Notes: generated by a model from the sequence alone, not told the origin. A stretch of DNA of 64,000 bases from Aegilops tauschii subsp. strangulata (GCF_002575655.3 NC_053040.3:362512267-362576266); one strand, 5' to 3'; counted from the stretch's first letter, positions 1-11,452 are shown. Translations and numbers: made by a program.

Positions 1-601
1 GGATGTGAGGATGATCTGAATCCCCTTCCTATTGTGGTGGCTAGTCCTATTTATAGAGGCCCTGGTCATATTCCCAAATATTGAGCGGGAAGGGAGTCAA
101 CAACGGCCAATTTGAAAGGGGACAGCTAGTACAGCTTATCCTGACAAAAGTAGTCTTCGCCTGCAAAAGGGTCTGGTGGTGACGCCGCCTTGGGCTCCAT
201 GGTGACCTCTGTCTTGCCGTCCTTCGGGTCCTGGTATCGTTGCACCGATATGGAAACCTTTGCTTGATGCCTCGGTACTCCGCGCCTGCGCCTGCCTCCT
301 TAGCACCAAAGAGGAAACAAGGAGGCTGCGCGCTAGCGCCCGCCTGGTCTTGATCGTCATGGCTCACGTCACGAGAGCCTCGCGAGGTTTGCCCTGCCTT
401 GATTTCTCCGCTCCTCGTGAGGCAGCCTGGTGAGGCCGCTCCTGAGGAGGTCTTGCGTCGTCCGCCTCGCGAGGCTTGGCCCCTCGCGAGGGTCTTGAAT
501 GTCTTTATTGATGAAGATGGGTCGTACGGGCCTGCTAGCACAGCCATGCCGTGGGCCGCAGGCAAGCAAGTCTGGGGACCCCCGTTCCCAGAACGCCGAC
601 A
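1..601 (-). repeat. 3' LTR of the gypsy element, cut by window edge
   Basis: It aligns with 10333-10931 and ends in the same GAACGCCGACA sequence. Its far end, which should correspond to 10051-10332, lies outside the window. A TATA-like CTATAAATAGG reads on minus near position 50. Divergence from the right LTR is high by eye, with substitutions and short indels, for example around 520-545. Confidence 0.88.
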
Positions 602-616
602 GTAGCCCCCGGGCCC
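602..616 (-). other. Polypurine-tract-like sequence next to the 3' LTR
   Basis: On minus the bases before the LTR read GGGCCCGGGGGCTAC, then TGTCGGCG begins the LTR. The G-rich run directly before the LTR start is where plus-strand priming occurs in LTR retrotransposons. Confidence 0.6.
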
Positions 617-844
617 AAGGTGCGCTCGGGCTTGGCTTCGAGGCGAAGCCAAAGGTCAAGCACGGAGCGCTGCGGGCCCCCAAAAGCCGGCGGCCTCGGT
701 TGACATGTGGCGGTTGATTGGACATGGGCGTCTCCGCTTCCCCATGCTGCCTCGGCAACTGCCTGACTTGACAAGTCCCTACGACATGAAAGGAAGACCA
801 TCATTGCCTGTGATCGTGGGAGGCGCCAGATGGCCTTCCCCTGC

Positions 845-1015
845 TATAAATGAGGGAGGGGGCGGAGCCCCCGTCGCCCATCTCTTCCCATTCCGCTCGC
901 TTCTTCCTTCTCTGCTCCATCACCGGCTCCAATGGCGCCGTTGAAGAGGTTCTCCGCCGCAGAGAAAGGAAAGGCTCCTCGCGAAGGGCCCGGCTCCCCA
1001 GCGCCCAAGCACCGG
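845..1015 (+). pseudogene. Antisense ORF start with its own TATA box, inside gypsy 3' region
   Basis: On plus, opposite to gag-pol, a TATA box (TATAAAT, 845-851) is followed about 80 bases later by an ATG at 932. The opening is basic and begins MAPLKRFSAAEKGKAPRE. The frame is cut near 1015, where foreign LTR sequence begins, and it then runs to a stop near 1096. Tat-lineage elements are known to carry extra ORFs between pol and the 3' LTR, sometimes antisense with their own promoters; that comparison is established knowledge, its application here is inference. The TATA position relative to the ATG and the break at the nested insertion are seen directly. The function is unknown. Confidence 0.5.
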
Positions 1016-4000
1016 ATATTAACAAATTCCCATCTGCCTCATAACCGCGGGCACGGCTTTCGAAAGATAATACCCTGCAGGGGTATCCCAACTTAGCCCA
1101 TCATAAGCTCTCACGGTCAACGAAGGATAAACCTTCTCCCGGAAAGACCCGATCAGTCTCGGAATCCCGGTTAACAAGACATCTCGACAATGGTAAAACA
1201 AGACCAGCAAAGCCACCCGAATGGGCCGACAAATCCCGATAGGAGCTGCACATATCTCGTTCTCAGGGCACACCGGATGAGACATCCTACGAGTAAAACC
1301 AGACCTCGAGTTTCCAGGAGGGGGCCCCGCAGTCTGCTCAGTTCGGACCAACACTCGAAGGAGCACTGGCCCGGGGGGGTTAAAATAAGATGACCCTCGG
1401 GCTCGCGAAAACCCGGGGGAAAAAGGTATAGGTCGCAAATAGTAAAATCAAGGTTGGGCCTTGCTGGAGGAGTTTTATTCAAGGCGAACTGTCAAGGGGG
1501 TCCCATAAATCACCCGACCGCGTAAGGAACGCAAACTCAAGGAACATAATCCCGGTATAACAGTAACTAGGGCGGCAAGAGTGGAACAAAACACCAGGCA
1601 TAAGGCCGAGCCTTCCACCCTTTACCAGAATATATAGATGCATTAATTAAATAAGAGATATTGTGATATCCCAACATATCCATGTTCCGACATGGAACAA
1701 ACTTCAACTTCACCTGCAACTAGCAACGCTATAAGAGGGGCTGAGCAAAAGCGGTAACTTAGCCAAACAACAGTTCGCTAGGAAAGGATGGTTAGGGCTG
1801 ACATGGATAAAATGGGAGACATGATATAGCAAGTGATAGGTAGCGAGCATGGCAATAGAGCGAACAACTAGCATAGCAAAGATAGAAGTGATTTCGAGGG
1901 GTGGTCATCTTGCCTGCAATGTTCTCAGAGTTGTCGAAAGCTTGATCCTCGTAAGCGTACTCGACAGGTTCCTCGTTCACGAACTCGTCTCCCGGCTCTA
2001 CCCAAGACAAGAACACAAACAAACGGAACCACAATCAACAACGAGAAATGCACAAGCAACATGATGCAAGACATGTATGATAAGCAAGATATGATATGCG
2101 ATGCGTATGCGTGCTCCGGAAGGAAAATGATGAACATGGCAGTAACTTGGCAAACTAAGCATGCCACTGGAAAGATGAGATGATTTCGGTCGAAATCGAT
2201 ATAAAGATCACCGGAATCGGATGCACGGTTTGCAAATGACAAGCAAAACAAGAATGACACTAATCTGCGATAAACAGCAAGATAGCACTTAAAATGCAAC
2301 AAGAAACAATGCTACAGCACCCCAACATAGCCACAAAGCACATGGTAGTAATCTACAGGAGATGCTTGACAAAAGATGAACACTGAGCTACGGCTAGATC
2401 ACAACATATCAAGCTCAAACAAGCATGGCAAAAGTGCAAAAGATTACAGGTTCACAGACTTGGTGAAAAACTGGACATGGCAGAAATCATCATCAGGTAG
2501 CAATGTTCAGAGCACGAAATCAACATGCTACAGAAAATTAACATAGCATAACAAGGCACGGTAGTGTTCTACTAAATGCACATGACAAAAGTCCCTTACT
2601 GACCATTAGCCAAAAAGGACAAGAAGATATTATGGCACGCATGTAAACATAGCAAGTTTCGTTATCAGGTTTCAGACTTAGCGGAAAACAGAGCATGGCA
2701 GAAATATAAATATGTAGGCCTCTTTGTGAGCTTGATGCACTCACTACAGAGCAATGCATGATAAACCAAGCATACCTACAGCAATATGGCATGTTTATGA
2801 AGCTATCCATGGCAAGAACAATTGCATAGCATGTATTGATCAACTACAATAAGCTTGGCAAAAATGCATATCATGTTAAGAATCTGCCAGAAATATTTTA
2901 TAGCAAAAGTAGAGCAAGATTGAGTCATGCTATGGTACTCTAAAATTGCAAACAATTGCAGGAATGGATCAATTATAACTATCTCTACAAAACATTCTTA
3001 CTGAACATCTCCAAAATATGCATGGATCTCTCTGTAGCATCAAGTTTACATGGCAACAAAATTACAGCAGACAAAGACTTGGAGAAATCACCAAGTCCCT
3101 GAAATCAGAAATATTACGGGGCCTACTTTGCATGCTTGTGCTGGTCACCACAAAGATCAAAAAACTACATGGACTATACCACTGGAAAGATGGAATGGCA
3201 TATTTCAAAACACATGTAGAGCTCATGCTCAAAAGATGCACAGAATAAATGATACAAAAATGACAAATCTCCAAGTTCTGATAAGAACCAGAGATTAACA
3301 GCAACTAGCCCTCTTCCAACGGAGATTTGGCCATCAATATGACCTCTAATGAAACTGTTGCAATTGAACAAAATGAAGAGCATCACGAGATGAACAATTT
3401 GACATATTATATGCGCGAATCGGAGCTACACGCACAGAGTTATCGCATCGGGAACAGGAGCATATACTGATAAGATTCCTGGGACTTAGAAAAAAAACGA
3501 AGCGAGGGAAGTCAACGTGAACAGTACCACTCGATTGGATCTGGGCCGGAGGTCGTGGAACTCGGGCCGGCCGGAGCTCCGGCGAGGTGGGTCGACGGCG
3601 GGGCTTGGCACCGGCGGAGGGCGGCGCTAGGTGGAGGAGGAGGCGACCGGAGGGGCGAGGAGGCGGCGCTTCGGGAGGCGCGACGCCGGCGGCGGAGGTG
3701 CCCGCGGCGGGGAGATGGCGGAGCCGGCCGGCGGCGGCGACCTCGGCGGCGGCGGGCGCTGGATCCGGTGAACGGCGGCGGAGGAGACGGGCGAAGGCGG
3801 CGGCGCGGAGGAGCGCGGGCGCGCGGGGGGGCCCGGGCCCGGCGCGGGGACGGGCGGGCCGTCCTCGGGCCTCGCGGGCCCGCTGCGGCGCGCGGCGGCG
3901 GTTGCCACGTGGCGGTCAACGAATGGCTCGGGGCGGCGGCTGAGGGCGGCGGACACGTCCGGGCGGCGGCGGCTTCGTCCGGTGGCGCGAGGAGGGGGAA

Positions 4001-4540
4001 GGCTAGGGTTTAGACTGCGTTTGTAAATCGGGATGCCCACACATTTATAGGTAGAGGGAGCTAGGAGGCTCCAAATGAGGTGCGGTTTTCGCCCACACGA
4101 TCGTGATCAAACGACCTAGAGCATGGAAGAGAGTTTGGAGGGTTTTGGGCTGGTTTTAGAGAGGTTTTTTGCTGGATACTCAAATGGACATTGCGGAGGC
4201 CCGGTTAACCGTTGGAGTACCAAACGACCTCCGAATGGAACGAAACTTGACCGGTAGTCTCCGGGTGGTATATTAAGACCACTTGACAAGCCTCGGTCCA
4301 TTCCGAGAAAGTTTGACACACGCACACGAAAGAAAACTGACAACGGGGAAAATGCTCGGATGCATGAGACGAGCACGTATGCGAATGCAATGCACATGAT
4401 GACATGATATGAAAATGCATGACATGACAAAATACAAAACGAAAGACAAAACCCAACAACGGAGGGAAAAACATATCACATAGCCGGAAATGGCAAGAGT
4501 CGGAGTTACAAATATGGCAAGTTACATGCGGGGTGTTACA
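1016..4540 (-). repeat. Nested, 5'-truncated long LTR of another gypsy/LARD-like family
   Basis: Sequence from about 1043 (AACCGCGGGCACGGC, then CCCTGCAGGGG) is related to the middle of the LARD LTR (12670 onward). The segment ends at GGGTGTTACA (4531-4540), a typical ...CA LTR end, after which gypsy-type sequence resumes. The equivalent of the first ~1.2 kb of such an LTR is missing, so the left edge is approximate. It includes a GC-rich block at 3530-4010 like that in the LARD LTR. No real protein is seen; the ORFs in the GC-rich block are composition artefacts. I infer that the orientation matches the LARD. Confidence 0.65.
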
Positions 4541-5399
4541 GTCGCCAGGAGTCTGCCCTCGTGGATCGCTGCAACGCTGCTTTTGTCTTGCTCTTCTTTT
4601 CTTTCCTGCATAAAAAATGAACCAGTATGAGCCCGGAGGGGCGTGTATCAAACTGTGGTTCCTTGATCATTACGCTGTGCTTGCTGTTTCCGTGCTGTGT
4701 TGTTTGTGTGGTGCAGAGATAACTTAACTTGGCGTGTTCGGGGCTTCCTCCTCTTCGCGAGGCACTTGTTTCCTTGTGCTCATCTTGGTTTAGTAGTTGC
4801 TCAAGAACCGCAGAAAATTCGTTAGGAAGCTCGCTAGGAGACTTGTCGTTCACCCGAGCCTTGACCCAGCGCTTCATGTCACGGTACCCGAGGGGCACGG
4901 ATTAGGAGAGGTGCGCAAGCTTGTGGGCTCGAACGAGGGTGCCTCACGAGAAAACAGACCGAAGGCAGAGAGAAGGAGCAACTCAGAAGGGAAAAACGCT
5001 CGCGAGGGCACCTGCCTAGCCCCCTCGCGAGGTATGCGAGAGAGAGAGAACACAGGTGAACTAAAGTCGGGAATAGCAGCAAACGGCGACGGAACCAAAT
5101 CAGCAAGGAACACTGGAAGCAACTACGATTAAAAGAAAACGAGCCAACTACGGAAAGCAAATGAAAAGCCGCGTCCGGCACCTAGTCTAGTCTTCAAGTC
5201 TTCTCACCAGCGCGGAGCTAAGTGCTGCCACTAGGCGTGGGAGGGAGCCCCCGAGGCCCGAGGGCGGCTCTCCGGAGACTCCGGGGTGTGTACAGCCCCA
5301 CTCATTATTACGTGAGAGTGTCACGGGCGGCGATTCTTCACAGGCACCGGGCCTTCTTCACAGGCATTGGGCCTTTCTTCACAGGCACTGGGGCTTGCT
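4541..5399 (-). other. Non-coding gypsy sequence between integrase and nested LTR
   Basis: This stretch links the nested LTR end to the pol stop region. It has runs such as CTCGCGAGG, repeated several times, which also occur in the LTRs of the same element. No supported coding frame is seen. Confidence 0.5.
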
Positions 5400-6741
5400 T
5401 CATGGGTAGAACTTCCGGAGGTGCTGGATGTTCCAGGCGTTCTGGATGGGCACCCCGTCCTGTGTCTCCAGGCGCCAGGCCTGGAGATATGGACGACCTA
5501 AAATGGCCCTCCCACATAGGTGAGAGCTTATGCAGCCCTTCCTTGGAGAGGACCCGCCTCAGGGCGAGGTCACCCATCTCGAGCATCCTGGAGCGGATGT
5601 TGCGGCAGTGGTATCACCGCAGCGCCTGCTGGTACCTTGCCGCCCTTAGTGCAGCTTCGTGGTGGCGTTCCTCCCCCAGCACGAGTTCCATCCCCCGCAT
5701 GGCGTCCTGGTGCGTTTCATCAAACGCCAGGACCCGTGCGGAGCGATGCTTGACTTCGTGAGGGAGGACCGCTTCAGCTCTGTAGATGAGGAAGAACGGG
5801 GTCTCGCCCGTCGGTTTGTTGGCGGTGGTGCGTATGGACCACAGCACGGACTGGAGCTCGTCGTACCAGCCCCTGCCGCAGGTCTCGAGCTTCTTCTTGA
5901 AGGTCCTGGTCTTGAGGCCCCTCAGGACCTCTGCGTTGGCGCGTTCGGCCTAGCCATTGCTCCTGGGGTGCGCCACCAAAGCGTAGCAGATCTGCGTTCC
6001 AAGGTTAGCACAATATGTTTTGAAGAGGTTACTGGTGAACTGCGAACCATTATCGGTGATGATGCGGTTGGGGACTGCGAAACGGCTCACGATGCCCTTG
6101 ATCAACTTGACCGCAAAACCAGCTGGGATGGTGCGAACGGCTTCCACTTCCGCCCACTTGGTGAACTTGTCGATGGCGATGTAGAGGTAGCGGTAACCCC
6201 CTGGCACCCGAGGGAAGGGGCCCAAGATATCCAGCCCCCAGACCGCGAACGGCCACGTGAGTGGTATGGTCTGAAGGCCCTGAGCTGGCTGATGTATCTA
6301 CTTGGCGTGGAACTGGCAGGTTTCACAAGACTTCACCAGCTCTCCTGCATCGTTGAGCACTGTGGGCTAGTAAAATCCACTGCGGAATGCCTTGCCGACA
6401 AGGGTTCGTGATGATGAGTGGTGCCCGCAATCCCCACCGTGTATGTCAGATAGCAACTCCTTCCCCTGATCTCTGGAAATGCAGCGTAGTGAAACATCAT
6501 TTGGTTGCTTCCTGTGCAACTCACCGTCCCGGACGCAGTATGGTGTGGCCTGCTAGGCCACGCGCTCCGCGTCCTCCTTCTCCGGCAGCATCCCTTGCAT
6601 CAGGTATTCCTTGAATTCCTTGGGCCAGCACTCCTCCTGGGGCTCGAGCGCCAAGAGCAGGCGTGCTCCTGAAGTCGGCCCACAGGCTGGGGCTCCTGCG
6701 GCAGGCGATTGCGGGAGCTCCTCCCGAGGCTGAGCTGTGGT
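5400..6741 (-). pseudogene. Gypsy integrase region, broken by stops and terminal frameshifts
   Basis: The minus frame continues from RT without a shift. It shows the HHCC zinc-finger region, then the catalytic core: first Asp in WGLDILGPF (6229-6231), second Asp in ITDNGSQF (6052-6054), and the Glu 35 residues later (5944-5946). All three DD35E residues are present. In-frame stops lie at 6553-6555, 6367-6369, 6298-6300, 5950-5952 (two codons before the Glu) and 5614-5616. Near 5460-5500 two small indels shift frame before the natural C-terminal stop at 5400-5402. No chromodomain follows. The product would have inserted element cDNA into the genome, but this copy cannot make it. Confidence 0.85.
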
Positions 6742-6744
6742 TTA

Positions 6745-8682
6745 AAGTGTTGGCGTTGCCGACGGCTTGAAGAGCCGCTCCTCGAAGACGCCGGGCTCTT
6801 GGGGCTGCCGCTTGGATGCCCTCCTGGCGATGTCGTCGGCTTCCTTGTTGGTGCCCCGGGGCACATGCTACACCTCCAGGCCTAGGAACTGCTTTTCCAT
6901 CTTACGTACTTCTGCGAGATATGCCTCCATGTGCTCGTCATTTGGCTCGTACACTTTGTTGGAGAAGTTGACGAGGAGCTGTGAGTTGCCCCTGACGGTG
7001 AGGCGCTTCACCCCTAGAGCTACCGCGGCCTTCAGGCCAGCTATGAGGCCTTCGTATTCTGCGATGTTGTTGGAGACTTTCTCGCCCTGCTGAAAGCAGA
7101 GCTGCACAGCGTAGTAGAGCTTGTCCTGCATGGGCTAAATGAGTACTGCTCCAGCCCCCGCGCCCTGGTCCGTGAAGGCACCATCAAAATACATGACCCA
7201 GCTGTTGGGCGCCTCACTTCCTGGCAAGGTGGACCGGTCCTCACGTATTTCCAGTGCCGGGGCATCCATCCATTCCACCATGAAATCAGCAAGCGCAGCT
7301 CCCTTGATGACCCTGGTGGTGCTGAACTCCAACTGGAACGCCTGCAGCTCGATGTTCCACTCAGCGACTCTTCCAGCAGAGTTTGGGCTCCTGAGGACTC
7401 TTTCCAATGGGTAGGCTGAGACGACCTTGATGGGGTGGCCCTGGAAGTAGTGCCGCAACTTGCGTGAGGCTACCAGGAGCGCGCGGAGGAGATTTTGACG
7501 CATGGGGTACCATGCCCCCGCGTCCCGTAGCACCGTGCTGACGAAATATACCGGGTGCTCGACGAGGGCTGGTGCGTCAGTGGGGCTTGTGTCTTGCGGA
7601 TGCTGGGACGTCCCCTGAGGTGGTGGAACTCTCGGTGCCTGGTCGCTGACGGGGGTTTCCGCGACGTCGTCCTGCCGAGCTTGGACTTCTGCTGACGCCG
7701 CCCCGGCTCTTGCTACGCCTTCCTGATCTTGCGTCTTCTCAACTGGCGGCGCAGCTTGGTGCAGTGCACCCTTGACTTGATGCTCCTCCCGAACTGCCAC
7801 TAGTGCAGCGCTGGTGGAGTATGGGGTGGCGGCAAGATAGAGCACTAGAGGCTCGAGAGGTCGTGGCGCCACCATCACCGGAGGGCTAGTTAGGTATCTC
7901 TTGAGGTCATGGAAGGCTTGGTCGGCCTCCGGGGTCCACTCAAATGGGCCTTTCTTCTTCACCAGCTTGAAGAAGGGTAAGGCGCGCTCTCCTAGCTTGG
8001 AGATGAAGCGTCCCAACGCAGTCACCCGATCGGCCAGCTTCTGCATTTCTCTGAGGGTCTGTGGTTGGCTCATGTCCTCAATGGCCTTGATCTTCTCCAG
8101 ATTCGCCTCGATCCCTCTGTGGGACACGAGGAATCCCAGCAACTTGCCGGAAGGGACACCGAACACACACTTCTCCGGGTTAAGCCGCAAGTTCACCTGG
8201 CGCAGGCTCTCGAAGGTCTCTTCCAGGTCTTGAATCAAGGTCCTTGCCTCCCGAGACTTCACCACAATGTCGTTGACGTAGGCCTCTGTGTTTCTCCCGA
8301 GCTGCCGCCCCAAGGCGATGTGCATCAGCCGCTGAAAGGTCGCGCCCGCGTTGCACAGTCCGAAGGGCATGCAGGTGTAGCAGTACACCCCACACGGGGT
8401 TAGGAAGGTTGTCTTCTCTACATCTTCCACCGCCATCTTGATCTGGTGATACCCTGAGAACGCATCCAGGAGGCATAGCAAGTTGCACTCGGCGGTGGAG
8501 TCGACGATCTGGTCGATGCATGGGAGAGGGAACGGGTCTTGCGGGCACGCCTTGTTGAGGTTGGTGAAGTCGACGCACATTCGCTCCTTCCCGCCTTTCT
8601 TCGGTACTACGACGGGGTTCGCCAGCCATTCGGGGTATCGAACCTCGCGAATGGCACCCGCGGCCTCCAACTTGCGAGTCTC
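6745..8682 (-). pseudogene. Gypsy reverse transcriptase / RNase H, catalytically dead
   Basis: A 511-codon open stretch (7138-8670) carries the RT fingers and palm: PVVVPKKGGKERMCVDFTNL, LLDAFSGYHQIKM with the first catalytic Asp, MPFGLCNAGATFQ, then YVND where the family has Y[VI]DD. The change is at 8272-8274 (AAC for GAC) and removes a metal-binding Asp. RNase H follows: MYFDGAF keeps its Asp, but RGNSQLLV (6985-6987) again has Asn where family members have Asp. In-frame stops lie at 7135-7137, 6868-6870 and 6742-6744. A low-complexity linker (about 7580-7790) separates RT and RNase H halves. The enzyme would copy element RNA into cDNA. The copy is inactive by both stops and active-site loss. 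Confidence 0.9.
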
Positions 8683-8685
8683 CTA

Positions 8686-9903
8686 GATGATGAAGGCTTT
8701 CTTCTCCGTAGATTGTCGTCTCGCCCGTTGCTTGACAGGGCGCACGTTGGGGCATACCCTTAAGTGATGCTGGATCACCTCTCTCGGAACCCCCACCAGC
8801 TGATTGGGTTCCCATGCGAATATATCCTTGTTTGCGCGCAAGAACTTCACCAACGCCTCTTCTTGGCTGGGGTTGAGGCGGGCACCTATGGTGAAGGTGG
8901 CTCCTGAGGACCCATCTTCGTCGACCGGCACCTGCTTGGTTTCTGCCTTGTCTTGGGTGAACAGCTGCTTCTTCTTGGTAGGCGCGGCCTCCTTGGCCTC
9001 GGGGGTACCGGCGCCGACGGGCTGCGCCGCTGCTGCGGTCTTGAAGGCAAGCTTGAGTGTCGTCACGGCCACCTTGGTGTCCCCCTTGATGGTGAGGACC
9101 CCTTTGCCTCCAGGCATCTTCATGAGGTTATAGGCCGGATGAGTCGCCGCCATGAACTGGGCCAGAGCTGGGTACCCGAGGATGGCGTTGTACGGGAGGC
9201 TGATGCGGGCGATGTCGAAGTCGACCAGCTCGGTGCGGTAGTTGTCGCGCGTGCCGAAGGTGACGGGGAGGCGGATCTGCCCCAGGGAGTGGGCGGCGCC
9301 GCCACCAACTCCTGAGAAAGGCTTGCTGAGGCTGAGCCGCTCGAGCGGCACGTGAAGGAGGCCGAAGGCTTCCACGGAGAGCAAGTTGAGGCCAGCGCCA
9401 CCGTCGATAAGGGTCTTGGTGACGGCCACGTGGCAGATGGTGGGCGTACAGAGCATCGGAAGCACGCCCGAGCCGGCGGTGGTGACGGGGTGGTCTTCTG
9501 AGCTGAAGCTGAGGTCGGCCTCAGGCGCAGCCCAGCCGGGCGGAGCCCCCGAGCGCTTGGAAGCGGCACCGATCTGGCGGAGGAATGGCTTGATGTGGCG
9601 ATCTGAAGGCGGCGCCTGAGAGCCTCCTAGCAGGGCCGTGACCGCGTGGTGCACCGGCACCGCGTAGCGTGCGGTGAAGAGGTCGCACAGCTCCTCCCAA
9701 GACCCCACCGTGGATCCGGGAAGGTTGAGCAGCCAGGCGCGCGGCTCGCCGGCGAGGGCCATGGGAAGCCAGTTGGCCATGACCTTGTCATCACCCCCGG
9801 CCTCAAGGACGGCCTCCTCGTATGCTAGCAGGAAAGCCGTCGGGTCCGCTGCGCCGTCGTAGCGCGGCGGCATCTCCGGCTTGAACTTGGTTGGCCACCG
9901 CAC
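8686..9903 (-). pseudogene. Gypsy gag (internally deleted) fused to aspartic protease
   Basis: Residues 1-82 look like the N-terminal gag region (FKPEMPPRYDGAADPTAF, GSWEELCDLFTARY). At about residue 83 (near 9654) the protein jumps to the pre-protease region (LLGGSQAPPSDR), then protease TKTLIDGGAGLNLLS with the DGG active site near residues 167-169, and a C-terminal linker into RT. No CCHC zinc knuckle is present, so most of gag including the nucleocapsid is missing by an in-frame deletion. The first codon in the open stretch is GTG, not ATG, and a TGA lies a little upstream, so the true start is lost. The stop at 8683-8685 separates it from RT in the same frame. It would have formed the particle and cut the polyprotein. 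Confidence 0.82.
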
Positions 9904-10030
9904 CCGCCTCAGGGCGGGGGCTAGGGCTTGGAGCCCCTGGCCCCGTCATCGATGCTGGCCGTCGGAGTCGATGGCGGGGCGCCTGCCATGCGGGCGGAGC
10001 GCAGATCGACGGAAGAGAAGCTTCAGCGCA

Positions 10031-10048
10031 CCCCTACCTGGCGCGCCA
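10031..10048 (-). other. Primer binding site of the gypsy element
   Basis: On minus, two bases after the 5' LTR, the sequence is TGGCGCGCCAGGTAGGGG, which starts with the TGG complementary to a tRNA CCA end. I did not assign the priming tRNA. Confidence 0.7.
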
Positions 10049-10050
10049 AA

Positions 10051-10931
10051 TGTCGGATCACGGGTTCTGGCAAAACCCTTAAGGTTCAAACACTGGGGTG
10101 CGCGTGAAGATTTCCTCCCCCGATCTACGCCCTAGCTAGCTAAGATTTCACGGACGAACTCGACGAACTCACAACACAAAGACACAAGATTTATACTGGT
10201 TCGGGCCACCGTTGTGGTGTAATACCCTACTCCAGTGTGGTGGTGGTGGATTGCCTCTTGGGCTGATGAACAACAGTACAAATGGAAGAACAGCCTCCTG
10301 AGGTTGAGGTGTTCTTGTGCTCTGTGAACTTGTGGATGTGAGGATGATCTGAATCCCCTTCCTACTGTGGTGGCTAGTTCTACTTATATAGGCCCTGGTC
10401 CTCTCCCCAAATATTGAGCAGGAAGGGAGCCAACAACGACGGGCAATTTGAAAGGGGACAGCTAGTACAAGCTATCCTGACAATAGTGGTCTTCGCCTGC
10501 AAAAGGCCCTGGTGATGACGCCATATTGGGCTCCATGGTGACCTCCGTCTTGCCGTCCTGCTGGTCTTGGTCTCGTTGCACCGATATGGAAACCCTTGCC
10601 TGATGCCTCGGTACTCCGCGCCTGCGCCTGCCTCCTTAGCACCAAAGAGGAAACAAGGACGCTGCGCGCGCTGGCGCCCGCTGGTCTTGATCGTCATGGC
10701 TCACGTCACGAGAGCCTCGCGAGGTTTGCCCTGCCTTGATTTCTCCGCTCCTCGCGAGGCAGCCTAGTGAGGCTGCTCCTGAGGAGGTCTTGCGTCGTCC
10801 GCCTCACGAGGCTTGGCCCCTCATGAGGGTCTTGAATGTCTTTGTTGATGAAGATGGGCCGTAGCTAGCACAGCCACGTCGTGGGCCGCAGGCAGGCAAG
10901 TCTGGGGACGCCCGTTCCCAGAACGCCGACA
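10051..10931 (-). repeat. 5' LTR of the gypsy element (881 bp)
   Basis: On plus it starts TGTCGGATCACGGG and ends CAGAACGCCGACA, so the termini are TG...CA with short inverted TGTCGG/CCGACA repeats. A minus-strand TATATAA at 10384-10390 is a plausible core promoter for element transcription, and its counterpart exists in the other LTR. Confidence 0.88.
10384..10390 (-). promoter_or_regulatory. TATA box in the gypsy 5' LTR
   Basis: It reads TATATAAG on minus. The equivalent site in the left LTR is CTATAAATAGG. Position inside the LTR fits a U3 promoter. Confidence 0.5.
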
Positions 10932-10984
10932 ACACCATATGCAACATGCAACCAGATATCACACTGTCAAGTTAGAGCAAGCAC

Positions 10985-11134
10985 CTTGGATCGTGGAGTA
11001 GGGGAGCGCAGACTTGGACCTTGTAATGCACTATCAGTACACGGAGAATCGGTACAGATGCTCCGTTTATGTTGCTGCAGAGGGCCACCATCATCGCCTT
11101 CCTTACTCTTTTCCTTCCTCTTTCTTGATTTTGC
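10985..11134 (-). pseudogene. Displaced duplicate exon of gene A
   Basis: This 150-bp segment is nearly identical to the exon at 23808-23957 and has the same borders: AG acceptor before GCAAAATC and donor GTGCTTG after TCCAAG. In phase 0 it gives 50 codons with a Lys/Arg-rich start (KSRKRKEKSKEGDDGG) and a Ser/Pro-rich end. The LARD at 11453-23539 lies between the two copies and the gypsy element begins 53 bases beyond it. So it is either a tandem duplicate exon of the same gene or a leftover from a local duplication, cut off from any 3' exons. The basic stretch could be a nuclear localisation signal (inference). Confidence 0.55.
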
Positions 11135-11452
11135 CTTGTCAAGTCAAACCCACAAGAAAAAGGAATAAAATTTGCTCTTCAGAACTCACTGATGCATGAT
11201 ACTGACGAACACTACTCTGATGAAAGGCAAAGTCATGATACGAGGATGGAATATGTACGAAAAAATGGACGGCTTGACATATTCACACCTATGATGTGGT
11301 AACTAAGCAGAAGGCACTTCAACAAATTAGAAGCACTGCAAACTAGACACCATATGAAAGGTGCAATCAATATCACTCTGTCAAGTTAAAACTCTCTCGT
11401 CATAGGTGGCGTTCATCAAACTAGAAGCAATACAGGCTAGAAATCATATTCA

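Larger units (their letters stand above)
1..10931 (-). mobile_element. Ty3/gypsy LTR retrotransposon (Tat-like), degenerate
   Basis: Bases 1-601 match 10333-10931, giving two direct LTRs around an internal region that reads gag-protease-RT-RNase H-integrase on the minus strand. The right copy is therefore the 5' LTR and the left copy, cut by the window start, the 3' LTR. A candidate PBS lies at 10031-10048 and a G-rich tract abuts the left LTR at 602-616. The two LTRs differ at many positions including small indels, more than the LARD LTRs do, so this insertion looks older. The protease motif (IDGGAGLN) and the absence of a chromodomain suggest the Tat lineage, which is inference. The right flank resumes sequence of gene A; the left flank and its target-site copy lie outside the window. 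Confidence 0.9.

Noticed and set aside
3512..4040. Several overlapping 118-152 codon frames on both strands
   Set aside because: They lie in a GC-rich LTR block, are Arg/Ala/Gly/Pro low-complexity in every frame, and have counterparts in the LARD LTRs.
5659..6411. 250-codon plus frame
   Set aside because: Antisense shadow of the gypsy integrase on minus.
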